From positions 1 to 64,000 of the forward strand of contig LGRX02035196.1 in the NCBI GenBank assembly GCA_001247695.2: 64,000 nt of DNA, given 5' to 3'. Made by a program: the position numbers and the translations under genes. The DNA comes from Cymbomonas tetramitiformis (taxonomy: Eukaryota; Chlorophyta; Pyramimonadophyceae; Pyramimonadales; Pyramimonadaceae). The notes under the pieces were generated by a model, which was given only the letters and a program-made list of their open reading frames with translations, ran no database searches and was not told the origin of the DNA. Of this stretch, positions 24,901-32,580 are shown one piece after another; the stretch's first letter is position 1, and every line of letters begins with the position of its first letter.

Positions 24901-27900
24901 AACACCACGAGGAAGAGTAGTACCCCTGTCAAGTATGTGGTGAGCACGAAGGAATATCTCCACCGACCCGGCCATCATGATAGAGTGCCACCGTTGCAAT
25001 CCAGGCTTGAACCATAACTGCCTCGGGGATATCTGGAAAGTGTCGCCCAAGTGCTGATCACGTCCATCATCCCACTGGGCCTGTGTCCTCTTCAGGCGAG
25101 CCTTGTCAGGGAACAAGGCAATGAGCACATCAATGTAGACCCACGAGTCATAAATAGGTACAACCTTGGTGCGGCGACGACGGCTGAGCACAGGAGAATG
25201 CTTGTTGGGAACGTAGCAGTGGTGCTTCTTCTTGGCCCTGCGAGGAGGGCGCCCCACTGAAGACAATTCCACACGAGGTGCACTCACAGTGCCCTCATTG
25301 TCCCCAGTGTACTCACCAGCAGTGTGGGATACAACAACCTCAGGCTCGCCCACCTCCGTCAGGACAGAGTAGTAATTGAATACCGGGAACACAGAGGACT
25401 GGGACTCCACAGGTACAGAGCCCCGACCAGATATCCAGGGCTTGCACGGGGCCGAACTGGAAGGCAGCGACCCGGAGATGTTGAGATTACCTGCCTCAGC
25501 TGGCCCTGAGCTCAGGGCAGATTGTGCACCGTCCGGTAATGATGACTCCACCAGTACGGAGCTCCGACACGTCGATAGCTGGCCCGAGGCCGGGCAAAGG
25601 GTCAGCGAGCCAGAGATGCTAGAATGACCAGATTCCAATAGTCCAGAGCCCAAAGAACTGGCATATATATCTTCACCGGTCTCGTCCAGACCAGGGTGCA
25701 AGTCAGATGGACCAGCCTCCCGAATGGCAAAAAGGGCCTCACCACTCTCTTCCAGTCCAGGATGAAGTTCAGATTGCCCAGCTGCAGCACCACGATGTTC
25801 ACCAGGCTTCGGTAAGCTACCATGCTTCCCATAGTCCGCCACCCTCTTGAGAATTGCCGCCTTGGTAGTCGGGGAAGCCTTCTTGAAGAACGCCCCCCCG
25901 CTTCTCGACGTTCTTGATGAAACAGTCCTTAGCAGGGTGCCCACGTCTGTGACAGACAGGGCACGGGACTTTGACAGCCAGTCGCTGCCGCTTCGCCTCC
26001 TCCTGCTTACGCCTGTCGTCAGCAATAGCACCAGCAGTCTCAGATTCAGTATCCAGCGCGTGGGCAGTTTGCGCCACAGCAGCACGCGGGGCGAGTATGG
26101 TGTCGTAGTGAGATGTGACTTGGTCCGACAGCACACTCGCGGTAGGCAGGGTCTCAGACATGAATTTGGCCTTGAGGAGCATATAGTCGGGGTGCAGCCG
26201 CACAATAGCCATGGCAGAAAATATGGTCTCAACCGTCTCCATACACAGAGGCTTGCCAGAAGGAGTAACGCGCGCGTTTGCGGAGTACTCGCGTACACGC
26301 CGAAGAGTCTCCTTGGACTCTAGAAACGTTGGAAGAGGAGGGGCAAGTCTCGAGAGTTGATTCGTTAGCGACAGCAGCTTATCCACTTGCGTGATGAAGT
26401 AGACGACGCTGGTGTTGCGTCGCAATTTGGATAGCTCAAGCCAGGCTCCGTGACCGTCAGAATGTTGTTCGTAGCTGCGAACGACAGCGTTCGCAGTGCC
26501 AGTGGTAACACAGCAGAGGAAGTCATAAAACAGCTGATTCGCTTCCTCAAGATAGGAGTCATCCCCCCTCACCATATGGAGCGGAGTAGATTCCGAGAGC
26601 AGTAGCGCAAGAGAAGGGTGGCGCAAAGAGGGCTTAATTTTCGCAAGCCACTCGTCCCAAATTCCTTCCTGGTCAGTTTCCTTGCCAGAAAAGTACGAGT
26701 CCGCGGAAAGTCCCTTAGTCATATCAGAAAGAATTGGTAAAGGACGTCGCCCACCAGCGGCGACGAATTGAGATGTTGGTCCACAGGGACAGTGGCGCGG
26801 GGAGCTGAGTGATTAAGGCTGCGAATATCGTAGAGCTGAGCACTCAAGCCTTTCACCATTTCCGTAAGCGCCGAGATTTGCTCCTGCTGACCACTCAGCG
26901 CAATATCTCGCAAAGACGACTCGCCAGGCTTCTCCTCATAAGCTGGCGCGCCACCAGGAGGTGACGGTGTCGTCGCTTGACATAGCTCTTACTCCCTTTG
27001 ACCATAATGAATTCTCTTACGCGCAGCGGAAAATTTGCGTGATAAACAAAACGGATCCTCACTTACAATGTAAGTGGGCCCATAACCTTTTGGAATTCTA
27101 TACAGGGTAATTTGCAAAAGCGAGCGTAAACTTTCATTCTCAAAAGATATATCAGTTCGCAGCTCGAAACGCCACGAACGTTAGCGCCCAATCATTACTG
27201 ATTGGGCAGTCTAAGCGAAAGTTCACTAATTAGAGTATGACGTGTCACTGTCGAGTTCATAACGACTGCAGTGACACGTCTGCGATGGGCCGGTGAACTA
27301 TTACACACTGTGTCTTGCCGATGGTCATCATATGATCCAACGGCCACGATTAGTTCAGCAGATCTACAGATCTAGATCTAAGGGTTTCATAGGGTTTCTT
27401 CAGGGTTCCTTCAGGGTTTGAGCATCCTGACTTCTGTGCAAGGCCTAGACAGTCATGCTTTACATCAAACTGATCAGCAGACACTGCAGATTCCAATAGG
27501 CTGCGCCGATTGGCCGGCTTCGCGGAGACAGACGATGCAAAGACGGTTGTGAGGGAGATGGTGGAAGGCTGTGGCAGGCTGCTGGAGGAGATCTGGGGCA
27601 GCTGGAGGGAACCAAGGAGGGCTATGTCCTGCGTACGAAGCTGGAGACGTTGCACATGGACGACGTGCGCCTGGCTATCGTGAAGATGCGGGAGAAAGGC
27701 GTGGGGGAGCATTCCGCAGACAAGGGTCCGGTTTCGTATGACGAAATCATGGTCCTGCCCGCTCGCGCACCTGCTGAGATTGCCTGCCTCCCCCCCCTAG
27801 CCCGCACACCTCTCTCCTGCCCGTCATTTCCACCCACCTCCATCCACCGCCCGAACCTACCAACCTGATTTGTTGTCATGTCATATGACATATGCCATGT

Positions 27901-30900
27901 ATGTATGAAGCAAATCCCCCATTCTTGTTGCCTGCCCGCCGTGCATGCAAGCCGTGTCGCTTGAACCGATTTCAGCTCCATTGTCAGACAAGCGTAGATC
28001 TTTGATGGGAATAGAGGCCGTAAGGACACGTGGGCCATGAGCTCAGAAGACGGTGAGGATTGCGTGGAGGTCAGGTTACCTTCGAGGCTACTATGGAGGT
28101 GCTTGTGCTGGACTGCGAGCTCCGACTCCTGATTCATAAAGTGGGAGCGACCATCGCGAAAAAGTTCTCACCTTTGATGGACCAAGTGTTGGCGGTCGTC
28201 TCCAGCATCAGCGCCTTCCATACAATCCTCGAGGGTTCTGCATCCCCCACCGCCCTGTTGTACCCCTGAAAGCCTGACTTCGTTGAACACGTCCCCTTCT
28301 GTGCGGGCGTGCCACTGCGCCAGGCCAGGCGCGCCTGCCATGCGCCGCGCCGCACGCGCACCACAAGTGCGCCATTTGGTGCAGTTCAGTCGTGTGCTCC
28401 TTTATCCAAGTGCTTGGTGCTTCCGCTGATGTGATGCAGTACACAGGTGTTTGGCGAGTCCTCGACCCAAATGCTGAGCTCCGCACTCGGGCCAGAGCTC
28501 GGCATCTCACCAGGGGCCTGGGTTGGGTTTTATACACAGATATCACTTCTAGGGAGTTCAACCCTTAGGGTTGTCCGACGCAGGGTTGTCAGCGGTCAGT
28601 CACACCTCTGTAGGAATGTCAACCACTCTCTGACATCTACGGATGTCATCTCGCCGCCCGTAACCCGATCTGAGTGAAACTGTGTCACACTGACTCTTTC
28701 TGTTGCGCTTTCTCGATCGTGGTTTCGACTTTTTCCATTTACTATTTCCTGATGTAATCACCTCTTTTGGCACCAAAACACACTGGAAGCTGATGCGCCA
28801 CTTTCCCAGGCTATGCTTCTACTTTTGGGGCAGTTTGCTATTTTATAGCTTTATTCGGATGCTTCAGTACAAAGGTGTTTGGTACATGCACAACCCGAAT
28901 GCTGGGCCTAGCACTCGGGCCAGAGCGCAGCATCCCACCGTGTTCTCCATCGTAAACTGAAACAGCCGTCACTCGCAATAGACCGCCCATCAAAAGGGTT
29001 CCTCCGCTCCCTGTGGAGTAGGCTCCTTCTGCCCGTCCCCCGAAGGGAACGTAGGAACCGGCAGGCCTGTGCCAGGCACACCAACCACCGGCGCCAGCCC
29101 CACGGCCGACCCCGGCTGCGCCCTTGCCGCGTCTGCGTCCAGGCTGATTCGATGAGCAAGTGGTTGATTGTGAGCTGCTCCAAGAACCACCATGGTCATG
29201 CCGTACAATAGAGCTGACTCCGTGTCTGTTCGGATTCCTACTTGTACACTTGTCAGGATGCCGGCTACTCTTGGACGGTTTGAACCAACACTGTCAGAGT
29301 TAGTGACACAGGCTCAGGTTAATCGGTGGCAATTTTTGGAACGACTCACATTCCGCAGGGCTCCAAACTGCTCGTTGGCTCAAGCCTCCGAACAGCTCTG
29401 CTCAGCCCTCGAGAGGGTGACATCGATTTTGATGAATTGAGTGCCATTGTTGTGAAATCTTACGCAAATCTAATACTTGACCTCGTTCGGCCCCCAGCTC
29501 CCTGACCGCTCTTCATTGGAGTAACCCTCATCACTGAGTTTCTCTGGAGATTATTCGTGCAATTTTCCAGCACGTTGAGCAGCATATATCAGTGACGCCA
29601 CACTGAACATTCGAAGTCGTCCGATCGTGACTTTTAAGGTATCAAAATGACCGTTAGATCACCCTGATGAAGAATATATATATCACCGGTGGGGGTTTTT
29701 CGGGGGAAGATCGCCATTTTTACTGATTTGTACCCCTGTTTTAACCCCTTTTTCTGGCGTTTGGGCCCATAACTAAGGTGAGGCCTTTTGCCGCTTTTCG
29801 ATTTTCTTTTTTCCAAGATTCTGCACTGTTCTGCACTGTGAAGCATCTAGCATGTGCAAATTTTCGATTCAGATCTCTAAGACGCTGTCGGCTGTGTGTT
29901 ACGGTGATTTCACTTTCTGAGGACATTACAGAATCGGGACAAGCAAATCCTCGTTTCTCATTGGCCATCCTGAATTCGGAAGCTCCTGCGCTGTCGATTG
30001 CGGAAGCGTCCTTCGAAACTCGCGCCCTGCACCGTGCGATTTTGTTGTGACTCGACTTTGGTTAAGGCTTTTTTTTCAAACTTCACAAAGGTGATCCAGC
30101 TGAAATGCAAAGGTTGACATCGCACCTCACCAAAGAGGTCCTTGGCGGTGATGCACCCATGCATGCTTGCAGGGCTCTGTTATATGGCTCCGTGGGAGTA
30201 TCAGAGTGAAACCTTGCTAGAAAGGAAGCTGAGGTCACCCACAACAGTTGGCGACCGCGTGCGGGCACCCGCGACTGATGGGATGCCCGCGAAATGCCCA
30301 AATCATCGAATTTCCCAAAAAATCAAAACAGCTTTTGGCTCGCTGCCTCAAACTTACTTCTGAAAATTGCTGCTGAATCTCGAGGCAGCGAGGAATTGCA
30401 CTATGTGTCGGCTGGATGGCGTTTCCAACGGAGTCATATAACGGAGATGCACACAGCCGCCATATTCCACCCCTCACGAGTCCTCGCGATTCCGAAATTA
30501 TTGCAACAGAATGAAAGCATTCGCGATCGTCACGCTTTTAACACTGTGCAAAACGTCAGAATCGGGATCGATCGCGCGATGACGTCTCTACATATATCTG
30601 GGCGTTGAGCTTGGATGTTGTGTATTACTGCAACAACTGCGAGTGAACTGCAGTCTTGACGATTACTCATTCGCACGGGCGATGTGTATGTCTGTTGTAT
30701 GCAGCAACCAGCACTAAAAGTACATCGGATGTCCAGATGCGTAACTGGCTGAAGACTCTGAACCAGGTGCGCTCCCTGACCCCTTCCTTGCATTGTGGCC
30801 AGTGGCTAGTACTAGCCTCAACAAATAGTGGAGGAATCGCGGGCTCTCGCGCAGGATCGCCTTTTGTGAATAGTAAACTTCTGCTACGACAGGCGGTGGA

Positions 30901-31140
30901 TGGTCTCCGCTGGAGATCTGGCTTCCCACGAGAGGGCGGCACAGGAGAGAGGGGGTGGTGGGGCATCGGCTGCAGGCGATCGAAGGGAGCAAGCACGAGT
31001 TTGATCAGCTGAAGAGCAATCTTGCGCTTCCAGCTCCCGACGAAACCGTACCGGATTTGCCGCCGCTTGTGACCGTTGTGAGAGAGGCGATGCTCAAGGA
31101 GTCCGAGGAGACGGGTGACGCCCCACGCGTGAGACGCTGA
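5254..31140 (+). CDS. Channel gene 1: six-TM channel with CNBD-like and ankyrin domains
   Basis: Spliced gene resembling plant Shaker-type AKT channels: N-terminal tail, S2-S6, C-linker, cyclic-nucleotide-binding-like fold, ankyrin repeats, helical C-terminus. Exons whose splice phases agree: 5254-5325, 5424-5520, 5647-6141(?), 6933-6996, 8371-8564, 8736-8885, 9056-9260, 9375-9520, 9918-10055, 11849-11998, 12110-12157, 12808-13102, 13630-13742, 13951-14031, 14551-14703, 15817-15935, 16526-16592, 17495-17533, 18083-18244, 19238-19393, 27578-about 27700, 28075-28234, 30705-30766, 30976-31140. An S1 exon (between 6996 and 8371) and part of one ankyrin repeat (before 19238) were not found. The start at 5254 is the first ATG of an exon with a good acceptor; upstream exons are possible. 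The stop at 31138-31140 is probable, not certain. The product should sit in a membrane. What it conducts is open because the filter is altered. Confidence 0.75.
7488..7652 (+). repeat. Direct repeat copy 2 (about 165 bp)
   Basis: Matches 3799-3982 apart from two short indels. It lies in an intron-like part of channel gene 1, between the exon ending at 6996 and the exon starting at 8371. Confidence 0.85.
8371..9520 (+). CDS. Gene 1 transmembrane exons S2-S6 with atypical pore
   Basis: Four exons join in phase. 8371-8564 gives S2 (GADVLFLLDMIIE) and the start of S3. 8736-8885 gives S3 and an S4-like helix (PRLTRVVSLLRYFRKME). 9056-9260 gives S5 (KYMITIFLVTHWEGCIFYW) and the turret. 9375-9520 gives the pore loop and S6. 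Across the 9260/9375 join the pore helix aligns without gaps to AKT channels, but the segment normally TTVGYGDIVP reads TNLAYENIVP, so both filter glycines and the Asp are changed. The usual Trp of the pore helix is Lys. S4 has only about four basic residues. The last donor is AAG|GCAACC, a GC donor. The frame is intact, which argues against a dead pseudogene. Confidence 0.8.
9918..13102 (+). CDS. Gene 1 C-linker and cyclic-nucleotide-binding-like domain
   Basis: 9918-10055 encodes the C-linker (starts DSLSEEH; contains ERFMSTRQL and HFDFQ). 11849-11998 encodes the first strands of the CNBD (IEKC ... YLMPGEEVAKQ). The 48-nt exon 12110-12157 encodes GDMSRDLSFVIYGSVQ, and 12808-13102 encodes the rest (SEVAFFMGI ... 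LSKLDYEGI). All joins keep phase. The 12157 donor is CAG|GCGAGT, a GC donor. The phosphate-binding cassette lacks the Arg normal in cAMP/cGMP-binding members (PSTIRA in its place), so ligand binding is doubtful, as in plant AKT channels. The intron 10056-11848 holds a 56-bp minisatellite. Confidence 0.78.
10439..11472. repeat. Intronic minisatellite, about 56-bp unit, about 18 copies
   Basis: The unit contains GGGATGGCGTTGGGTGCCC and GATCAGGGTTTGCTCTCATG. Copies vary by indels of 1-10 bp and a few truncations. It lies wholly within the gene 1 intron 10056-11848. Long open frames across it, up to 584 codons reading into the next exon, are artefacts of the repeat. Confidence 0.95.
13630..19393 (+). 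CDS. Gene 1 ankyrin-repeat exons
   Basis: Eight exons join in phase into a run of ankyrin repeats: 13630-13742 (LMFAARSGDLEE), 13951-14031 (DYDGRTVLHGAAK), 14551-14703 (DRWGSTPLQTAIE), 15817-15935 (ALCEAASNGDISMVQRLLD), 16526-16592 (SLHLGAAEGQQKVVEYL), 17495-17533 (DRWGGIPLM), 18083-18244 (DAIENGNSLI, then TAAVEGDLNTLRLL) and 19238-19393 (HLAAADG, then DRWGNTPLVDALRGD). Exon borders often split a repeat, for example T/SLHL at 15935/16526 and LM/DAIENG at 17533/18083. DRWG-x-PL turns recur at every second repeat. The outer part of one repeat before 19238 was not located. Ankyrin repeats in AKT-type channels are cytosolic interaction modules; partners here are unknown. Confidence 0.8.
14990..15070 (+). 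repeat. Dispersed repeat, copy A
   Basis: This intronic segment (core TCTGTTTGGACTCCTACTTG) resembles 29205-29330 in the same order: the core, then CACTGTCA, then AGTGACACA-GCTCAGG. It is a short dispersed repeat of unknown kind. Confidence 0.55.
19498..19908 (-). repeat. Copia 3' LTR
   Basis: 411 bp, identical to 27088-27498 except for four substitutions (C/A, G/C, A/G and C/T) and no indels. The near-identity points to a recent insertion. Confidence 0.96.
19909..19920 (-). promoter_or_regulatory. Copia polypurine tract
   Basis: The minus strand reads CTTTAGAAGGGG directly before the 3' LTR, the expected place for the plus-strand primer of reverse transcription. Confidence 0.8.
19925..20115. 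repeat. Short tandem repeats in the Copia 3' UTR
   Basis: Five to six imperfect copies of a 30-50 bp unit containing GGGATGGTGCCCCTTCAG and CCAGTTTATGG, between the pol stop and the polypurine tract. Confidence 0.85.
20113..23058 (-). CDS. pol: Copia integrase, reverse transcriptase and RNase H
   Basis: 981-codon ORF. The integrase zinc finger ends in CIACR. The catalytic triad is D46, D114 and E150 (spacing 35, typical D,D-35-E). Reverse transcriptase begins near residue 530 (DTFAPCTQLSSVR), has YHMDVDTAFLN and carries the active site YVDD at 655-658. RNase H covers about 825-930 with YTDSDYAG, STTEAE and CDNQGA, so its acidic residues are present. Length and order are normal for Copia pol. 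No stop interrupts it, so this segment looks functional even though upstream frames are broken. Confidence 0.97.
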   Translation of the reverse strand: MSRSTLAAQCSPERCIACRLTKAIRPSAKPTGRELSKELGNLVWSDTCGPFRTSAGGYRWFVLFVDDCTTWICIFFLKLKSDYLKAFQLYLQEVKRLRSTMNLSSEYHMVLHTDGDSTMIAGQTAAFCEEHGIEQRHGSPYLHENQARVERSHRDVQAMARALLLTSGFGVDMWPLATRHAVYILNRVFRESLGWTSAYYLIRKKHADLSQLRVFGCMAYPFIDPTIREHKLSNRARELRYVEHSEVSSAYLLYDHESGKVVNSGMVTFSERLDKLGKVVTTWDPSAVTPLKTNFMVTTLDAPYKDPPPALLETAVLEQGVYLPEDSDEIVAVVKVETSDDVCWVSLSSYLKPGSDRLSLLRDCPSYGSVNAHYPLFTEVRAVTGKGDSEEAMICGRAIAPHAQPYCVVLLTNFTIMDLPAGDVRFPPTHTCLGVQAAETPTVQSSLLPEGVTEPKSHSQVLSSPDCTERLNSIQDEQEALVQIKKALLMMDEEDIPAGVKLLEMSLVLKVKLDKNRQLLKRKSRICVRGNKQEYGVDYYDTFAPCTQLSSVRIIITLALNLGLVVYHMDVDTAFLNSVLEEDLYVRLPRGLVYGGHRCAKLLKAVYGLKQAGKEWFDTSDAFIMGYDSRMQRSDVEPCLYFIRDTTLQVIILAYVDDYLVATNDKSWYDNFVASFHAQYACKDLGVLDLVMGIGVRWGSDTAYLSQSGYISQIISTYGLDDAKPASLPMSPGTQLAPADGKGSMPYRALLGQLQWVARCSRPDIMAAVSVLSRFCATYGPEHFVALKQVVRYLKGTREYELVLRTVSVPGGGGTGPSRPLPLSIYTDSDYAGCKVTRRSTSGIAVFLCGSLVIFSSMIQKCVSLSTTEAEIIAMSEGAREVKYVLNVLDSLVDICRPVPMYCDNQGAIHLATDYVNNSRSKHIEVRNMYIRELVKAKDTEALYTGTDDNTSDIMTKPLALPIFRVHRERLGVMNLPRGDQ
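23060..25889 (-). CDS. Copia acidic spacer and aspartic protease, frameshifted
   Basis: After the zinc knuckle comes a spacer of about 600 residues not usual in Copia elements. It has Ser/Gly-rich repeats (LHPGLEESGE, LHPGLDETGE), a basic patch (PPRRAKKKHH), a globular-looking part around WVYIDVLIALFPDKA, and a duplicated acidic module (LPDLEDASDSDEEEE ... LGHSDEE ... LGQPVE). The protease follows with the active-site motif VIDSGATKH. A 2-bp insertion near 24005 (CACACA context) shifts the frame just after it, and the rest (LLGTHCIPGQPFNLLSV) lies in the next frame. The integrase zinc-binding start (HVRLGH) ends this part, and a further shift near 23050 leads into the pol ORF. Confidence 0.85.
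25890..26983 (-). CDS. gag: Copia gag, frameshifted
   Basis: The likely start is the ATG at 26981-26983 (MSSDDTVT). The frame must shift near 26965 and again near 26760 to keep gag-like sequence (SGQQEQISALTEMVKGLSAQ, then GLSADSYFSGKE). The long intact part runs from 26722. It ends in a CX2CX4HX4C zinc knuckle (CPVCHRRGHPAKDC, residues 254-267 of that part) that binds RNA in related gags. About eight codons after the knuckle a run of seven G (minus strand) moves the frame into the downstream ORF. Gag forms the particle that packages element RNA. Confidence 0.85.
27075..27087 (-). promoter_or_regulatory. Copia primer-binding site, half-tRNA type
   Basis: Immediately next to the 5' LTR, the minus strand reads GGTTATGGGCCCA. 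This is complementary to TGGGCCCATAACC in the anticodon arm of eukaryotic initiator methionine tRNA, the same internal site used by Drosophila copia. The match is to the tRNA interior, not to its 3' CCA end. Confidence 0.9.
27088..27498 (-). repeat. Copia 5' LTR
   Basis: 411 bp, upstream LTR for the minus-strand element. In the plus direction it starts TTTTGGAATTC and ends GATTCCAATA, so the ends are inverted repeats of the TATTGGAAT type but lack the usual TG...CA. It contains two strong stem-loops (GTGTCACTG ... CAGTGACAC and GCCCAATC ... GATTGGGC). Confidence 0.96.
27578..31140 (+). CDS. Gene 1 C-terminal helical exons
   Basis: The exon from 27578 (after GTGGCAG) continues the ankyrin part in phase: AAGGDLGQLEG, then LETLHMDDVRLAIVKMREKG. 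Its donor is unclear (about 27700-27732). 28075-28234 encodes a hydrophobic-helical stretch (VLVLDCELRLLIHKVG). 30705-30766 encodes MRNWLKTLNQ. 30976-31140 encodes AIEGSKHEFDQLKSN ... VVREAMLKESEETG and ends at TGA. Phases agree between 28234, 30705, 30766 and 30976. No named domain was recognised; the composition suggests amphipathic helices. Whether translation ends here or a donor (ACGG|GTGACG near 31122) leads on is undecided. Confidence 0.6.
28433..28510 (+). repeat. Local direct repeat, copy 1
   Basis: About 80 bp, roughly 80% identical to 28859-28939, sharing GCACTCGGGCCAGAGC. Both lie in the gene 1 intron 28235-30704. Confidence 0.75.
28859..28939 (+). repeat. Local direct repeat, copy 2
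   Basis: Partner of 28433-28510 in the same orientation, about 430 bp downstream. Confidence 0.75.
29205..29330 (+). repeat. Dispersed repeat, copy B
   Basis: Resembles 14990-15070 (core TCTGTTCGGATTCCTACTTG) but is longer. An 82-codon frame (29192-29440) crosses it; I see no support for it as a gene. Confidence 0.5.
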
Positions 31141-32143
31141 GGGAGCTCAGGGATGCCAGCACATCGTCATGCAGACTAGTCCAAATCATCGTGATCTATG
31201 AACGCAAATTATCGAACCATCTTTACGGCCTGGGCATTTGAACTATCTTATCCATTGTAATACGCAAAATGTTATACTGGTCCCGTGTGTTCATATTCCC
31301 TGATTCTTCGCTGTACCCAGGACGGTCACATTCTTTCTTGTACCTCTGTTTCATGGACTCTCGTAGTATTGTCCCGCCACGTTTGGTCATTGCTTTCTTT
31401 GAACTATTTGTCAATATTCATCAACCACAAACCTGTTTTAACCCTATCCAGCGAGGTGGATGGGCGGTGTGGCTATTCCCTCGGAGCTTGCCTGCACTGC
31501 TGCGAGACGTGTGACAATGGGGCAAAGCTTGGGGAGGGCTATGCTGCAGGAATGCTGTCCGACTTTTTCGGGGTTGAGACGAGCAAGCCCTTAATTACCA
31601 TTTCACAACCAAATTCCCCAATATTCCAAAAGGGATCCCCGGTCCCGCAAAAAGGATTGGTAACGCTTTCGCACCCTAAAAAGATTCCCAGGAAACCAGG
31701 AAACTGGCAATTGTGTTTTAGGGGGGAAGGAGATTTGGGCCACGTGCTCTACTGTGCGCCCTGAGCTAGTCCTAGTTCTTACGACTTCCCATCTGTACTA
31801 CATCAACCAATGCTAAAAGGACCTCAGCTCGCCTGACCGGGAACGCTCATGTGTGACACAAGGCAATTTTGGGGATACGCATTTCCCAAACACTCCGACA
31901 ACCAATAGTCAAATGCCGCCCACATCCATTTCTTCCTGCTAGAGTGTCCTAAGGCTGAGTCCTGGCGACCGGCATTGTCAAGGTTCCTTTTGCGACCAGC
32001 ACCTCGGTCAACTCCCATCATGGAGGCTTCGGGTTGTGGTCTGTCTGGTAGATCAGTCCGACAAACACAGCCCCGTCTATGAAAGCTTCTGAACAGAGGA
32101 CGACGCCTTCTCCACTATTCTTGCCCTCTGCACTCGGCCAAAA
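31141..32143. other. Intergenic stretch between channel genes 1 and 2
   Basis: I see no convincing exon here. Short frames such as 31285-31764 have no recognisable motif. It probably holds the 3' end of gene 1, but no clear polyadenylation signal stands out. Confidence 0.45.
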
Positions 32144-32535
32144 ATTTGGAATTCAGCAAAAGGCAGTTTCGCAAAAAGCACAAAACGCATTTCATCGATT
32201 CACTTCGCAACTAAACGCTGCGACAGTGCGCGCCAAATTATCACTCTACGGTTGCGATTTCGCCAAATCATCACTCTACGGTTGCGATTTGGGAATATTT
32301 GGCGGAAGCGACAGTTCAAACAAGCTCACACGAGTGGCATGATCGCTGCACTGTATCTGTATCGTTGCCGTTGTTTTTGATCCTACGGTTCTGATCTATG
32401 CTGTAGGGTTGCATGCCCTTTTAGCGTAGGGTTTCTCAGGGTTTCTTCGGGGAATGACCTGCGGTGAGCTGTTTTGACCTTGGACGGTCTTCACGCCCGA
32501 ATGATCAGCAGACACTGCACGCTCCGAGAAACCAG
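32144..32535 (-). mobile_element. Probable diverged solo LTR of a related Copia family
   Basis: It shares the order of the Copia LTR: a start with TTTGGAATTC, then a TTTGCAAAAGC-like block, then AGGGTTTCT-AGGGTTTCTTC and TGATCAGCAGACACTGCA close to the end. The middle has diverged and includes a 29-bp tandem duplication (near 32231-32290). I found no target duplication, so both borders are approximate. A lone LTR usually arises by recombination between the two LTRs of an element. Confidence 0.6.
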
Positions 32536-32580
32536 CATCCCGGCGTGCCAAGTGACTGGGTTGGACTGTGGGGGGTCGAG

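Larger units (their letters stand above)
19498..27498 (-). mobile_element. Ty1/Copia LTR retrotransposon (8,001 bp) inside a gene 1 intron
   Basis: The element has two 411-bp LTRs that differ at four positions by my count (about 99% identical). It is flanked by the 5-bp target duplication GGCTG (19493-19497 and 27499-27503). On the minus strand the order is 5' LTR, primer-binding site, gag with zinc knuckle, a long acidic spacer, protease, integrase, reverse transcriptase, RNase H, a repeat-rich 3' UTR, polypurine tract and 3' LTR. Integrase before reverse transcriptase defines Copia. The reading frame is broken at about five places. It sits in the intron between exons 19238-19393 and 27578 onward, in antisense to the host gene. 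Confidence 0.97.

Noticed and set aside
24010..24943. Plus-strand Ser/Glu-rich ORFs within the Copia element
   Set aside because: Antisense shadows of the acidic spacer; the minus strand carries the ordered Copia domains.
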